Shown piece after piece: positions 17,085 through 25,849 of a stretch of 64,000 nt of DNA. Positions within the stretch are counted from its first letter, which is position 1; the number at the start of each line of letters is the position of its first letter. Source of the DNA: Catalimonadaceae bacterium JC749 (GTDB lineage: Bacteria > Bacteroidota > Bacteroidia > Cytophagales > Cyclobacteriaceae). A program made the position numbers and the translations under genes. The stretch covers positions 165,161-229,160 of the forward strand of contig JAJNNC010000012.1 in the NCBI GenBank assembly GCA_021730635.1, in the 5' to 3' direction. The notes under the pieces were generated by a model. That model did no database searches and had not been told where the DNA came from. It worked only from the letters and a program-made list of their open reading frames with translations.

Positions 17085-17671
17085 AAAAACTATTGCTATT
17101 CGCCTTCTCCCTGATCAGTTTCTATAGCTATGCCCAGGAAACAGGGTCCGGAACCTTTGAAATCGGTGTCAAAGCAGGCCTTAACGCTGCTGATTTTGGT
17201 CAGGACTTTCAAACCAATAATCTTCTGCTGGGAGGGCATGCAGGTGTGGTGGTCGGGATGGTTCTGAACAATAACTTTGATGTGCAACTGGAGGGGTTAT
17301 ATTCCATGCAGGGGGCCAAATTCAGCAGAAACGGGCTGGACTATACGGAAAAACTCAATTATGTCAGCATTCCCTTGCTGGTAAAGCTTTATGTGGGTCA
17401 GGGTTTTTCATTTCACATAGGCCCTCAGTTCAGTTGGTTGCTGAATGCCACCCGTAGTGGCGGAGAAGGCGGAGACCTGGATATCAAAGAAGAATATGAA
17501 CCATATGATGCGGGCTTTTGTGTCGGATTTTCTTACCTGCTGCTCAGCGACGTTAGCTTTGGCGCCCGTTATTCCACCAGTCTTATAGACATTGATGGAG
17601 CCGTCACTCCTGGTTTTACCCAAACCAACAACGTCATCCAGCTATCCATCGGGTATCTTTTAATAAAATAA
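17081..17671 (+). CDS. Outer-membrane beta-barrel protein (PorT-like)
   Basis: A 196-residue protein from ATG 17081, which shares ATGA with the previous stop; an ATG three codons upstream is possible. The signal peptide is MKKLLLFAFSLISFYSYAQ. The mature part alternates polar and hydrophobic residues with the Bacteroidota barrel pattern (FEIGVKAGLNAADFG, NFDVQLEGLYSMQGAKF, YVSIPLLVKLYVG, FHIGPQFSWLL) and ends in NVIQLSIGYLLIK. This is the PorT/OmpW-like family of small eight-stranded barrels. Coupling to the lipoprotein suggests they act together at the outer membrane. Confidence 0.85.
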   Translation: MKKLLLFAFSLISFYSYAQETGSGTFEIGVKAGLNAADFGQDFQTNNLLLGGHAGVVVGMVLNNNFDVQLEGLYSMQGAKFSRNGLDYTEKLNYVSIPLLVKLYVGQGFSFHIGPQFSWLLNATRSGGEGGDLDIKEEYEPYDAGFCVGFSYLLLSDVSFGARYSTSLIDIDGAVTPGFTQTNNVIQLSIGYLLIK

Positions 17672-17683
17672 TACTGCTTCAGC

Positions 17684-17709
17684 GGTGACATTTCAGACAA
17701 ACAGGCAAC
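17684..17709 (+). promoter_or_regulatory. ECF-type promoter motif, copy 2
   Basis: GGTGAC (17684-17689), 14-base spacer, GGCAAC (17704-17709), 29 bases before the kinase start and just after the barrel stop. It is the one copy with a 14- rather than 13-base spacer. Confidence 0.68.
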
Positions 17710-17738
17710 ACACTACCATGACACTAACCTGATAGGCT

Positions 17739-19532
17739 ATGAGAGCACTTGAAAAAGGCTTTGAAATATCCGGAAGATATCAACTGATAGAAAAATTGGG
17801 AAGAGGGGGCTTTTCAGAAGTATGGAAAGCCATAGATATGATGGCAGACGAGATTGAACTGGCTATCAAAATCTTTGCCCCTGTGCAGGGCTTAGACAAC
17901 AACGGCATTTCTCTTTTCAGAAAAGAGTTTTCGCTGGTAGCCCGTATTTCAAATCCTTATCTGTTGAAAGCAACACATTTTGATGTGTTCGAAGGGTCTC
18001 CCTATCTGATCATGCCACTTTGCCAGCAGGGCTCGCTTTCCCATCAGTTGTTTCAGAGAGGTACCTTTCATGAAAAGCAGATAGCTGAAGTGTTGTATCC
18101 CATTGCCAGTGCCTTAGACTATCTTCACTCGAGAGAACCGGAAATTTTACATCAGGATATCAAGCCGGATAATATCCTGCTGGATGACGATGGCAACTAT
18201 CTGCTGGCCGATTTTGGGATCAGCAGTCGATTTCGCAATACGGTGCGCCGGACAGGTTTCTCTTCCAGTGCCCTAACCATCGCCTATGCGCCTCCGGAAA
18301 GGTTCAGCAGCCGACCGGTGTGTTTCAAAGCCAGCGACATATTTTCACTGGGCGTGGTTTTGTTTGAGCTGGCAGATGGTGATGTGCCGTGGATGAGCAA
18401 CGGAGGACTGGCCTTGAAGAAGGGAGCGGAGATTCCTGAGTTACCGGAAGGTTTTAGCCGGGAGTTGAACACTATCATCCGGCAATGTATGGCCCTGGAG
18501 CCAGAGGACCGGCCTACTGCCGCCCAATTGAAACAGTATGCCCAGCAGTATCTGACATCCGGCCGCTGGCCTGTTGCCTTGCCTGACACCCAGGAGCCTG
18601 TTATAGCGTATCCAACGCCGGAAGCTGCTTACCGTGATACGGTCTTTCTCAGCGAACCGGAGCGGGCAATGCCAGTCAGTCGGCCCAAAAATCGTGTAGG
18701 GATCGTTGTGTTACTCCTTCTTCTGTTAGGCATGGGCCTGTTTTTCTATTTCAACACACCGGGAGACAAGGCAGAACAGGAGCAGACGGCCTGGATACCG
18801 TCTTCCCCACAGGATAGCCTGGCGACACAGTCCCTGGCCGATAGGGAGCCGGAAGAAAAGGTAGAAACAACTTCCGTCACGATGGAAGCTGGTTTAGAGC
18901 ACGAAGGAAACAGGCAGCCAGACCCTGTTTCTGACAAAAATGAAGCGGGGAACCCTAAAAATACAGCAACAAAAAAAACGGAAGTAGCTTCTCTGGACGA
19001 GCATAGAGAAGCCATCCCTCCAAAGCGTTCACCGGAGGTTTCTTCTATCTCTGAAAACAAAACTGCTTTGGAAGAGAGAGGGGACAACCCCGGAACCGCA
19101 GAAGCTGTGGATTCTACCAAGGCAACGATCGAGGAAGAGCAGCCCGATCAGACAACGATCCCGGAAAATATAGCGGAAGAAAGTGTAGAAGAGAAAGAAG
19201 AAGAAAAACCTTCCATTCCTTCTAAAGAAATCATCAAGGCTTCGGCCTCCGCAGCGGTGGCGACCCTACGTTTTGAGAGACTGATCCAAAGAGGGATTAA
19301 TCCGGATATCCGGATCAGCATCAACGGAGAGGAAGTCACCACCTTAGACAAGTATACAACCGACTTTCATTTTCCGGTGATGAAAGGAGACGAAAAACTG
19401 GCCATCGCAATTTTTAAGGGCAATGCCAGAAAAGCCGCAGACGCCCTGGAACTCACCGTCAGGGAAGGGGAGGAATATGTGTATAGCATTGAATTTGATA
19501 ACCGGCAGAACCCACGATTGAACCTGAAATAA
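17739..19532 (+). CDS. Transmembrane Ser/Thr protein kinase (Hanks type)
   Basis: A 597-residue kinase. The catalytic domain (about 14-280) has a P-loop LGRGGFSEVW, Lys44 in AIKIF, the catalytic loop LHQDIKPDNILL, ADFGISSRF and an activation-segment APPERF. HQD replaces HRD, so it is a non-RD-type kinase. A single membrane helix follows (about 319-338), then an acidic low-complexity stretch and a folded C-terminal segment (about 505-597) that would lie in the periplasm. This is the PASTA-kinase topology without PASTA repeats. It has its own ECF-type promoter and sits before the operon with PP2C and FHA proteins, which probably dephosphorylate and read its targets. Confidence 0.93.
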   Translation: MRALEKGFEISGRYQLIEKLGRGGFSEVWKAIDMMADEIELAIKIFAPVQGLDNNGISLFRKEFSLVARISNPYLLKATHFDVFEGSPYLIMPLCQQGSLSHQLFQRGTFHEKQIAEVLYPIASALDYLHSREPEILHQDIKPDNILLDDDGNYLLADFGISSRFRNTVRRTGFSSSALTIAYAPPERFSSRPVCFKASDIFSLGVVLFELADGDVPWMSNGGLALKKGAEIPELPEGFSRELNTIIRQCMALEPEDRPTAAQLKQYAQQYLTSGRWPVALPDTQEPVIAYPTPEAAYRDTVFLSEPERAMPVSRPKNRVGIVVLLLLLLGMGLFFYFNTPGDKAEQEQTAWIPSSPQDSLATQSLADREPEEKVETTSVTMEAGLEHEGNRQPDPVSDKNEAGNPKNTATKKTEVASLDEHREAIPPKRSPEVSSISENKTALEERGDNPGTAEAVDSTKATIEEEQPDQTTIPENIAEESVEEKEEEKPSIPSKEIIKASASAAVATLRFERLIQRGINPDIRISINGEEVTTLDKYTTDFHFPVMKGDEKLAIAIFKGNARKAADALELTVREGEEYVYSIEFDNRQNPRLNLK

Positions 19533-19547
19533 AATCAGCCTGCAGGT

Positions 19548-19572
19548 GGTGACATTTACAAAATGTGGCAAC
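19548..19572 (+). promoter_or_regulatory. ECF-type promoter motif, copy 3
   Basis: GGTGAC (19548-19553), 13-base spacer, GGCAAC (19567-19572), 43 bases before the FHA-trypsin start. It begins 16 bases after the kinase stop, so it drives the five-gene operon 19616-25690. Confidence 0.72.
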
Positions 19573-19615
19573 CTCAGAGAAAATAATGTTTCGTACTATC
19601 AAAAAATAAACGATC

Positions 19616-21241
19616 ATGGCACGACAAACAATGAAACAGCAAAGTGCTTCCAAAACAATGGCCACCGGATTACGCGTTTTGGGTGGCACCAATGTACCCG
19701 TGTATACCTTACAGCACCTTACCCCTACTCAAAAGCACAGTGTGGGTGAACATGAGAAAATTGTCATCCCTTACATTGAACTGGGAAGAAGCAGTTCCTG
19801 TGCTGTTTCTTTCGGTGATGATTGCAGCACCGTTAGCCGCAAGCACGCTGCTATTTACCGGGAAGGCAATGAGGTCATCTTGAAAAACCTGTCTACCTCT
19901 AATCCCACCCTGGTGAATGGCAAAGATGTGACAGGGGAGTGGCATCTGAACAATGGTGACGAAATTCAATTGTCGCTGGAAGGCCCTAAAATGCTGTTCA
20001 ATATCTCCTCTACCGGTACAGCCAAGATGGGTTTTACCAACCGCATGAACCTGGTGGTACAACAGGCTGTCAAACCCTATAAAAACTATCTGATGATGAT
20101 GTGCGTAGCCATCGTCATTCTGATGGCAGGTTCAGGATTTTTTATCAACCAGTTATCCGGCGATTTGGAAAAGACGACCGTCGATCTGCAGGCGGCACAA
20201 AACGACTTGAATAACACCAAAGGACAGCTGGTTACGATGCAGGCGGATATCCAATCGAAGGAAGAGAAATTGCAGGAAATGCAGGATCAGGATGATCAGA
20301 ACATTGCGCTGATAGAACAGACGAAGAAAGAACTGGCCAGCCTTAAAAATCAGTTCAAAACAGTGAAAGACAAGAACGACTCTCTGGCTATTCTGGTCAA
20401 TGGAGACAACAGTCCGGGAGGGATATCATCAGCGGCATTTGCAGGCGGGAAGCCAGGAGGTGTCAATAATCCGGCCGGAATCATCAAACCCTTTGAAGCC
20501 AGCATTTATTTTCTGGAAACCCGGGTATATTTATTCAGTAAGAAAGGGACAGACTTTATTTCTTCTAGCACAGGTACTGGTTTTTTGCTGGATGATGGAA
20601 GATTTGTCACAGCCCGGCATTGTGTAGAACCCTGGTTCTTTATACAAAGCGGACAAGATTCTGCGCTGAATATCATTGATCACAATATTGAAATTGACAA
20701 TGAATCAAAAGTGATAGCAGAAATCAAAGCTATATCGGATGACGGCTTAAAGACGTTTACCTTTACCAACAGAGATTTTGAGATTGATCGAAGCAAAGAC
20801 GAGATCACGAACAACAAAACCAATAAAATAATAGAAATAGGGCAGGTTAAAATGGAACCTGGAAGCTACGACATCAAGACATCTCCCATGTTCAACGATT
20901 GGGCCTACACGCAAACCAATACCAAAGGGGTGATAGAAGCGGGCAGTGACTTAAGCAAAAATCTGGTGAAAGGGTCTAAGCTGTACACCTTAGGATATCC
21001 AAGGGGTGACTTATACCAATCCAATGCGCACAACAGAGAGCCTATTTTCAGCGAAAATATGGTAGCGCAAACAGGCCTGACCAATAAAATGATTCATATT
21101 TCTAATGCCAGCATTGATCATGGCAATTCGGGCGGTCCTGCCTTCGCTTTCAACGAAAAAGGAAAACCCGTAGTGGTAGGCATCGTTTCCTGGGGTACCA
21201 GCAAACACGGAGGATTTGTTCCCATATCCTCTCTGAAATAA
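19616..21241 (+). CDS. FHA domain - membrane helix - trypsin-like protease
   Basis: A 541-residue protein with an unusual build. Residues about 40-135 form an FHA domain (IELGRSSSCAVSF, VSRKHAAIYR, LVNGKDV), which binds phosphothreonine. A membrane helix follows (about 158-178), then a Gln/Lys/Glu-rich coiled coil (about 180-260) and an S1-type peptidase: FLLDDGRFVTARHCVEPW supplies the His and HISNASIDHGNSGGPAF the catalytic Ser; the Asp is probably in the intervening segment. With FHA inside and protease outside, it could transmit cytosolic phosphorylation to extracytoplasmic proteolysis. First gene of an operon with PP2C, FHA and kinase genes. Confidence 0.88.
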   Translation: MARQTMKQQSASKTMATGLRVLGGTNVPVYTLQHLTPTQKHSVGEHEKIVIPYIELGRSSSCAVSFGDDCSTVSRKHAAIYREGNEVILKNLSTSNPTLVNGKDVTGEWHLNNGDEIQLSLEGPKMLFNISSTGTAKMGFTNRMNLVVQQAVKPYKNYLMMMCVAIVILMAGSGFFINQLSGDLEKTTVDLQAAQNDLNNTKGQLVTMQADIQSKEEKLQEMQDQDDQNIALIEQTKKELASLKNQFKTVKDKNDSLAILVNGDNSPGGISSAAFAGGKPGGVNNPAGIIKPFEASIYFLETRVYLFSKKGTDFISSSTGTGFLLDDGRFVTARHCVEPWFFIQSGQDSALNIIDHNIEIDNESKVIAEIKAISDDGLKTFTFTNRDFEIDRSKDEITNNKTNKIIEIGQVKMEPGSYDIKTSPMFNDWAYTQTNTKGVIEAGSDLSKNLVKGSKLYTLGYPRGDLYQSNAHNREPIFSENMVAQTGLTNKMIHISNASIDHGNSGGPAFAFNEKGKPVVVGIVSWGTSKHGGFVPISSLK

Positions 21242-21265
21242 TCAACCAAAAGAAGCCAGTCAGCC

Positions 21266-22120
21266 ATGAGGTATCTCAGCACTTTTCGGACATGGACTTT
21301 CATGATCGTGTTGCACCTGACAGGCAACACCTTACTCTGGGCGCAGGAGGCGCAATGGGTTAGCCCCTCCAGGGGAGTCATTGCAACAGGCATACCCACC
21401 CAGGTTTTTGACAGTGTCTTTTATTTTATCCGGCAGGAATACGTGTTGCAATCTAACACCGGCGACGAATATGTAGGAGAAGAAGGCGACTTCTTTGGTA
21501 AAATGTGGGGCATTGGCATCAAAGATCATCATGGTCTTATCTGGACGGCAAAGTCTGTTCTCAACCCCTGGATGACAGATTCTTCGATGAGTGTGGGTAA
21601 AGATACGCTGACACCGGTAAGAAGCAAAGGGACCTACAGACACTTTGAAGAAGACACTTTCCATGATTTACCCCTTATCGTTGATACAGCTTCCTATGCC
21701 GGTTACTATTTTGACCAGTCCCTGCAAAAGGGCGTGCCAAGCCAGTCCGGCGAAAGGTCAGCAAGAGGTGTTTTGGTGATGGCGCATTCTTTACGCCGGG
21801 AACTGAATGATGATGCGGAATTACATGTAACGGTCTACCACCTCGAGCCGGGCTGGGAGGCTGAAGGAAAGCCTACGCAGATTACCTTTGAAGCCTCTTT
21901 GGGCCGACCTGTAGGTGGGGGCTATTTCAAAGAAGACATACAGACCGGGCAGTTGACTTATACACTCACAGCGATCTGTTACCAGCACGGCGAGCAATGG
22001 TTCCTGGAGAGCCTGCCCGCCGTAGATCAGAAAAAGCTGACGGCAGGGACCAGGAAAGCAGAGCGGGAGAAAAAAGAAAAAATACGCAATAACCGAGGTA
22101 TCTTGCAACAGCAACCTTGA
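21266..22120 (+). CDS. Exported hypothetical protein of the kinase/FHA operon
   Basis: A 284-residue protein with a signal peptide (TFMIVLHLTGNTLLWAQ), so it is exported. I do not recognise a domain. The body is beta-rich with many aromatic residues, and the C-terminus ends in a basic helix (TAGTRKAEREKKEKIRNN). It begins 24 bases after the FHA-trypsin stop and ends 24 bases before PP2C, so it is inside one operon. Being extracytoplasmic, it could be a substrate or partner of the FHA-anchored protease; that is inference from position only. Confidence 0.75.
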   Translation: MRYLSTFRTWTFMIVLHLTGNTLLWAQEAQWVSPSRGVIATGIPTQVFDSVFYFIRQEYVLQSNTGDEYVGEEGDFFGKMWGIGIKDHHGLIWTAKSVLNPWMTDSSMSVGKDTLTPVRSKGTYRHFEEDTFHDLPLIVDTASYAGYYFDQSLQKGVPSQSGERSARGVLVMAHSLRRELNDDAELHVTVYHLEPGWEAEGKPTQITFEASLGRPVGGGYFKEDIQTGQLTYTLTAICYQHGEQWFLESLPAVDQKKLTAGTRKAEREKKEKIRNNRGILQQQP

Positions 22121-22144
22121 GGCACCTTTTAGCATTTATTTGGC

Positions 22145-23671
22145 ATGGAGCAGAAAAAAAGTAAAATAGTACTGGCAGGCAGAACAGATGTGGGCTGTGT
22201 CCGGGATCACAACGAAGATAACTTTCACATCGCCTCTGATATCGCCGGGGAAAACTGGACCTTCAATACAGAGGATATTGAAGTAGGAGAGAAAGGCTGT
22301 CTGCTCATGGTGGCCGATGGCATGGGAGGCACCAATGCGGGAGAAGTAGCTTCCGAAATGGCTGTCAATAGCGTCATCCAGGCCTTCAAAAAAATGAAGG
22401 CCGTTCCGAAAAGCGACAGGCAGATCCTGGATTTTCTTCAGAAAGCATTGGTACAGGCCAGTGCGGACATTGTGGCGCATGCCAGCAAAAACACCTCGTG
22501 TGAGGGGATGGGTACCACGGCGGTGCTCGCCTGGATCGTAAATCATCAGGTGTATGTGGCTTGGTCCGGCGATAGCCGCTTATACAAAACCAGTCGGGAG
22601 GGCGACCTACAGTGTATAACCCGTGATCATTCCCTGGTTTGGGAAATGGTCATGCAGGGGCATATGTCGCCGGAAGAAGCCAGAACACATCCGGAGAGCA
22701 ATATCATTACCCAGAACCTGGGCGATCCGTTCCGTAAGCCCGAACCGGATACAGCGGTATTTCCCTTACGGCAGGGCGATAGAATACTGCTTTGTTCCGA
22801 CGGACTGAACGGGGAGTTACCAGATGAAGCCATTGACCAGATGCTGAAATTGGAGAATAACCCTTCTGAAATTGCTGTGGCACTCATTGAGGCGGCTAAA
22901 AGCGCAGGAGGTCATGATAATATCACTGTGCTGGTAGTAGAGGTTATAGAAGCGCCGGAGAGTGCTCCGCAGGAGAATGTGACCCGTAAGGTGACCAAGA
23001 GAAAGGGTGGCTTTTTCAAATGGATAATCATCGTATTGGCCTTGCTGGCGATGGCTGTGGGAGGGTATACCGTATTGAGAAAAGGTTATTTCGCAGCGGA
23101 TGATTGGGAACCCCAACCACAGCAGCGAAAAACTCCTCAATCCGAAAATATCCCGACAGCCCCCGCTTCCCGGGAGATCAGCCACGAAGGAGAGGCTTCA
23201 ACGGCAAAAAAGCCATCTTCCAAAGAGAAAACAACCGAAAAGGCCCGTCAGCAAAAAAAAGAACTGCCTCCCGTGATCCCCGCTGAGACTGAAGCAAAGG
23301 TCGTTGAGTCGCAAAGGGAAGAAGTGATTCTCAGACAATACGAAGACAGGCTGCTGGCTTACGAAACCAAAATAGATAGTTTGCGAGCGATACTGATACA
23401 CCATCGTGCCGACGATCGTTATTTTCAAAAACTACAGGGAATGGTGTATCAGCTCGCAAACTTTAAATCGTATCTCCATACGGTAAACAACAACCTCCTG
23501 ACAGGGGAGCAGGCGGATAGTCTGACCCAACAATCCTACCAGCTAGAACAATCCCTGGATACCTTGAACCAGGCGTTGTCTCAAGATAATAGGCTGAAAA
23601 ATCAGGACACTGTTGAGATAACGACGGAAACAAAAGAACCAAGAGTCGTTCTAAAAAAAAGAAAACCTTAA
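22145..23671 (+). CDS. Transmembrane PP2C-family Ser/Thr phosphatase
   Basis: A 508-residue protein. Residues 8-265 form a PP2C catalytic domain with the metal-binding motifs: GRTDVGCVRDHNEDNF, VADGMGGTNAGEVAS, GMGTTAV, WSGDSRLY, LCSDGLNGEL and GGHDNITVLVVEV. A single membrane helix (about 291-310) leads to a Pro/Lys-rich linker and a predicted coiled coil (about 385-480) outside the membrane. It would reverse phosphorylation by the two neighbouring kinases. The fusion to an extracytoplasmic coiled coil mirrors the topology of the kinase and the FHA-protease of the same locus. Confidence 0.93.
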   Translation: MEQKKSKIVLAGRTDVGCVRDHNEDNFHIASDIAGENWTFNTEDIEVGEKGCLLMVADGMGGTNAGEVASEMAVNSVIQAFKKMKAVPKSDRQILDFLQKALVQASADIVAHASKNTSCEGMGTTAVLAWIVNHQVYVAWSGDSRLYKTSREGDLQCITRDHSLVWEMVMQGHMSPEEARTHPESNIITQNLGDPFRKPEPDTAVFPLRQGDRILLCSDGLNGELPDEAIDQMLKLENNPSEIAVALIEAAKSAGGHDNITVLVVEVIEAPESAPQENVTRKVTKRKGGFFKWIIIVLALLAMAVGGYTVLRKGYFAADDWEPQPQQRKTPQSENIPTAPASREISHEGEASTAKKPSSKEKTTEKARQQKKELPPVIPAETEAKVVESQREEVILRQYEDRLLAYETKIDSLRAILIHHRADDRYFQKLQGMVYQLANFKSYLHTVNNNLLTGEQADSLTQQSYQLEQSLDTLNQALSQDNRLKNQDTVEITTETKEPRVVLKKRKP

Positions 23672-23681
23672 ATGATGTGTT

Positions 23682-24221
23682 ATGGGAAGATGTAAAAACT
23701 GCGGTTATATGAATACCGAGGAAGCACAGCACTGTATCAAATGTAATTCTCCTTTGGCAGCGGATGATTTTCAGGTGGCTTCCTATCCACTGGAAGTGAA
23801 CGCTTCCAGGAACAACGATGAGGCCAGAAAAACTGTGGTAGGAAGGCGATTGGCAGGATCAGAAGTAGCAACGGACGAGATACCCTTTCTGCCACGGCAT
23901 AAGGATACCATCGCCGATCCGGGGGATGTCACCATCGAGTCGGAAGGAGGTCCCTCCTTTTTTCTGACCGATACCAAACAAAATGTAAAGAAACATTTTA
24001 CCGGGGAGGCGGTAGTCGTCAACCGTGAAAACCTGGATGAGACGAATACCAGTCTTTCGGGAGAAACGCATGCCAGATTCCTGTATAAGGATGGCAAATG
24101 GTATATACAGGATACCAGCTCCAACCATCTGACCTTTCTTCAGGTAAAGGGAGAGGTTGAACTTCAGCATGGAGATATGATGGTGCTGGGCAATAAAATA
24201 TTCCGATTTTCTCATGAATAA
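23682..24221 (+). CDS. Zinc-ribbon and FHA-domain protein
   Basis: A 179-residue cytoplasmic protein. The N-terminus is a four-Cys zinc ribbon (RCKNCGYMNTEEAQHCIKCN). The middle is a Thr/Asp-rich linker with possible phosphorylation sites (ARKTVVGRR, ETNTSLSG). The C-terminal 75 residues are FHA-like (THARFLYKDGKWYIQDTSSN, then VELQHGDMMVLGNKIFRF), though the N-terminal FHA strands are hard to see. It is likely an adaptor that reads phosphothreonine, perhaps autoregulated by its own linker as in GarA/OdhI-type proteins. It is packed between PP2C and the second kinase by gaps of about 10-20 bases. Confidence 0.8.
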   Translation: MGRCKNCGYMNTEEAQHCIKCNSPLAADDFQVASYPLEVNASRNNDEARKTVVGRRLAGSEVATDEIPFLPRHKDTIADPGDVTIESEGGPSFFLTDTKQNVKKHFTGEAVVVNRENLDETNTSLSGETHARFLYKDGKWYIQDTSSNHLTFLQVKGEVELQHGDMMVLGNKIFRFSHE

Positions 24222-24241
24222 TCTTGGTTGATCCTACGGCG

Positions 24242-25690
24242 ATGAGATACAGTGCCATCTTCCGGTATCCCAACAACAAAGTCATTACCAAATGCATGAA
24301 ATATGTCCGTTTGCTGCAAAAGCAACCGGTATGGCAAACCATCATGCACCTCTTTCGTAGCCAGAAGGTGGCTACCGGCATGCCCATCCCTGAAAAGGTT
24401 TCTTTACAGTATGGAAGTGTCCTGGCCGGCTACCGGCAGACCTATCAGATTGTTGACAAAATTGGTTCCGGTGGATTTGCCTCGGTGTATAAGGTGGTAA
24501 GCCAGCAAAAAACCTATGCCCTGAAGATCATCAAACTAAGAGAAATCCAGGTAGAGGAACGGATCGAAATTCAACGACGGTTTGAAAGAGAATACGAGGC
24601 AGGGCAAATTCACTCCCCCTTCATTGTCAGCAGTGTGGATCAGGGAAAGGTGCGTGGCAATCCTTTTTATGTGATGGAATTCTGCGGAGGAGGTAGTTTG
24701 AGAGAAGTCATCGAAGAAGGAAAAATACTGGGCATTGACCGTATCCACCAGATCACGCTGGGCATTTTGCAGGGGCTGCATGATTTGCATAGTGCGGGCA
24801 TCATTCACAAAGATCTTAAGCCGGAGAACATCTTGTTTACCAAAGATCAAACCCCTAAATTAACTGACTTCGGCATTTCCGGATTCATCAACCACCGGAT
24901 GACGGTGGCTAGCTGGAGAGGCCATGCCAAGACGGTCTTCGGCACTGCTTTCTACGCTCCACCCGAACAACTCGACGAGAGAGTAGCCTTTAAATCCATG
25001 GGGCCCACCAACGACATCTTTTCTTTCGGCGTCCTGCTGTATGAAATGATATCGGGAGGCTTTCTGCCTGTAGGGCCTAAAGAGGTTTTTCTGGAGCATA
25101 TAGAAAAATACTATGAAAAAATAGGCCAGCAACAAATCATTCCGCTCAGGGCTATCAAGAAAAACATTCCCGAGAAATGGGATTATATCATTGCCAAGTG
25201 TTTGAGGGCTGATCCGGCTACCCGGTTTCAGTCTGCTACTGAAATCCTGAGTGTGTTGGGCAAGCCTGTGGTCCGGGATCAACACAGAGCCATGGCCGGC
25301 AAAGGACATTGGGTCCTCAAAGTGATGAACGGAGAGGAAGTGGGAAAAATCTACGATCTGACCAGGATGCAAAAAGAAAAGGGCAAACGGGCGCTGACGC
25401 TGGGGTGGTATGATCTGAATCACCTCTGCCTGAATGATATAGAAATCAAAGAATCGTACAAATCTTATATTTCCCAACGTCATGCGACCCTGGAATACAT
25501 CGCGGACGAAAAGCAACCCTGGATCATCAAAGACGGTCAGTGGTATGCTAAAAATGGTGCTCCCGACTGGCACCTTTCTACCAATGGGGTGTTGGTCAAT
25601 TCATTACAGGCTGGCAAAAACGGCCATTTTATTTTTCCCAACGATATCATTACCATTGGCGACACTACACTCAAAGTGGAAGTTGTCTGA
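24242..25690 (+). CDS. Ser/Thr protein kinase with C-terminal FHA domain
   Basis: About 482 residues from ATG 24242; a TTG at 24224 is an alternative. The kinase domain (about 55-320) shows IGSGGFASVYKV, a Lys in YALKIIKL, HKDLKPENILFT, LTDFGISGF and APPEQL; it is again a non-RD kinase (HKD). The C-terminal 130 residues form an FHA-like domain (LTLGWYDLNHLCL, YISQRHATLEY, STNGVLVNS, IITIGDTTLKVE). There is no membrane segment, so this kinase is cytosolic, unlike the first. Last gene of the operon. A kinase fused to a phospho-reader suggests ordered assembly on phosphorylated partners. Confidence 0.92.
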   Translation: MRYSAIFRYPNNKVITKCMKYVRLLQKQPVWQTIMHLFRSQKVATGMPIPEKVSLQYGSVLAGYRQTYQIVDKIGSGGFASVYKVVSQQKTYALKIIKLREIQVEERIEIQRRFEREYEAGQIHSPFIVSSVDQGKVRGNPFYVMEFCGGGSLREVIEEGKILGIDRIHQITLGILQGLHDLHSAGIIHKDLKPENILFTKDQTPKLTDFGISGFINHRMTVASWRGHAKTVFGTAFYAPPEQLDERVAFKSMGPTNDIFSFGVLLYEMISGGFLPVGPKEVFLEHIEKYYEKIGQQQIIPLRAIKKNIPEKWDYIIAKCLRADPATRFQSATEILSVLGKPVVRDQHRAMAGKGHWVLKVMNGEEVGKIYDLTRMQKEKGKRALTLGWYDLNHLCLNDIEIKESYKSYISQRHATLEYIADEKQPWIIKDGQWYAKNGAPDWHLSTNGVLVNSLQAGKNGHFIFPNDIITIGDTTLKVEVV

Positions 25691-25818
25691 TTTGCGTCAA
25701 TCCCTTCTGTAGCCCCTCGGGGCAATAATAAAAAAATATAATTTTTCATTGAAGAGTTGAGGTATCATATAAATCCTTTTTATATTATAAGAGGATTTAA
25801 TTTTTGTATGATATCACT

Positions 25819-25843
25819 GGTGACCTCTCTCAAAACTGGCAAC
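25819..25843 (+). promoter_or_regulatory. ECF-type promoter motif, copy 4, abutting the sigma gene start
   Basis: GGTGAC (25819-25824), 13-base spacer, GGCAAC (25838-25843). The sigma-factor ATG begins at 25850, only six bases after the second element, so transcription from here would give a leaderless or nearly leaderless mRNA. It implies autoregulation of the sigma factor. Confidence 0.72.
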
Positions 25844-25849
25844 TAACCT

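Noticed and set aside
17739..25690. Kinase/PP2C/FHA genes as the regulatory part of a type VI secretion system
   Set aside because: PpkA/PppA/Fha sets do look like this, but no Tss/Hcp/VgrG gene is present in the 64 kb; neighbours are sigma, anti-sigma and protease genes instead.
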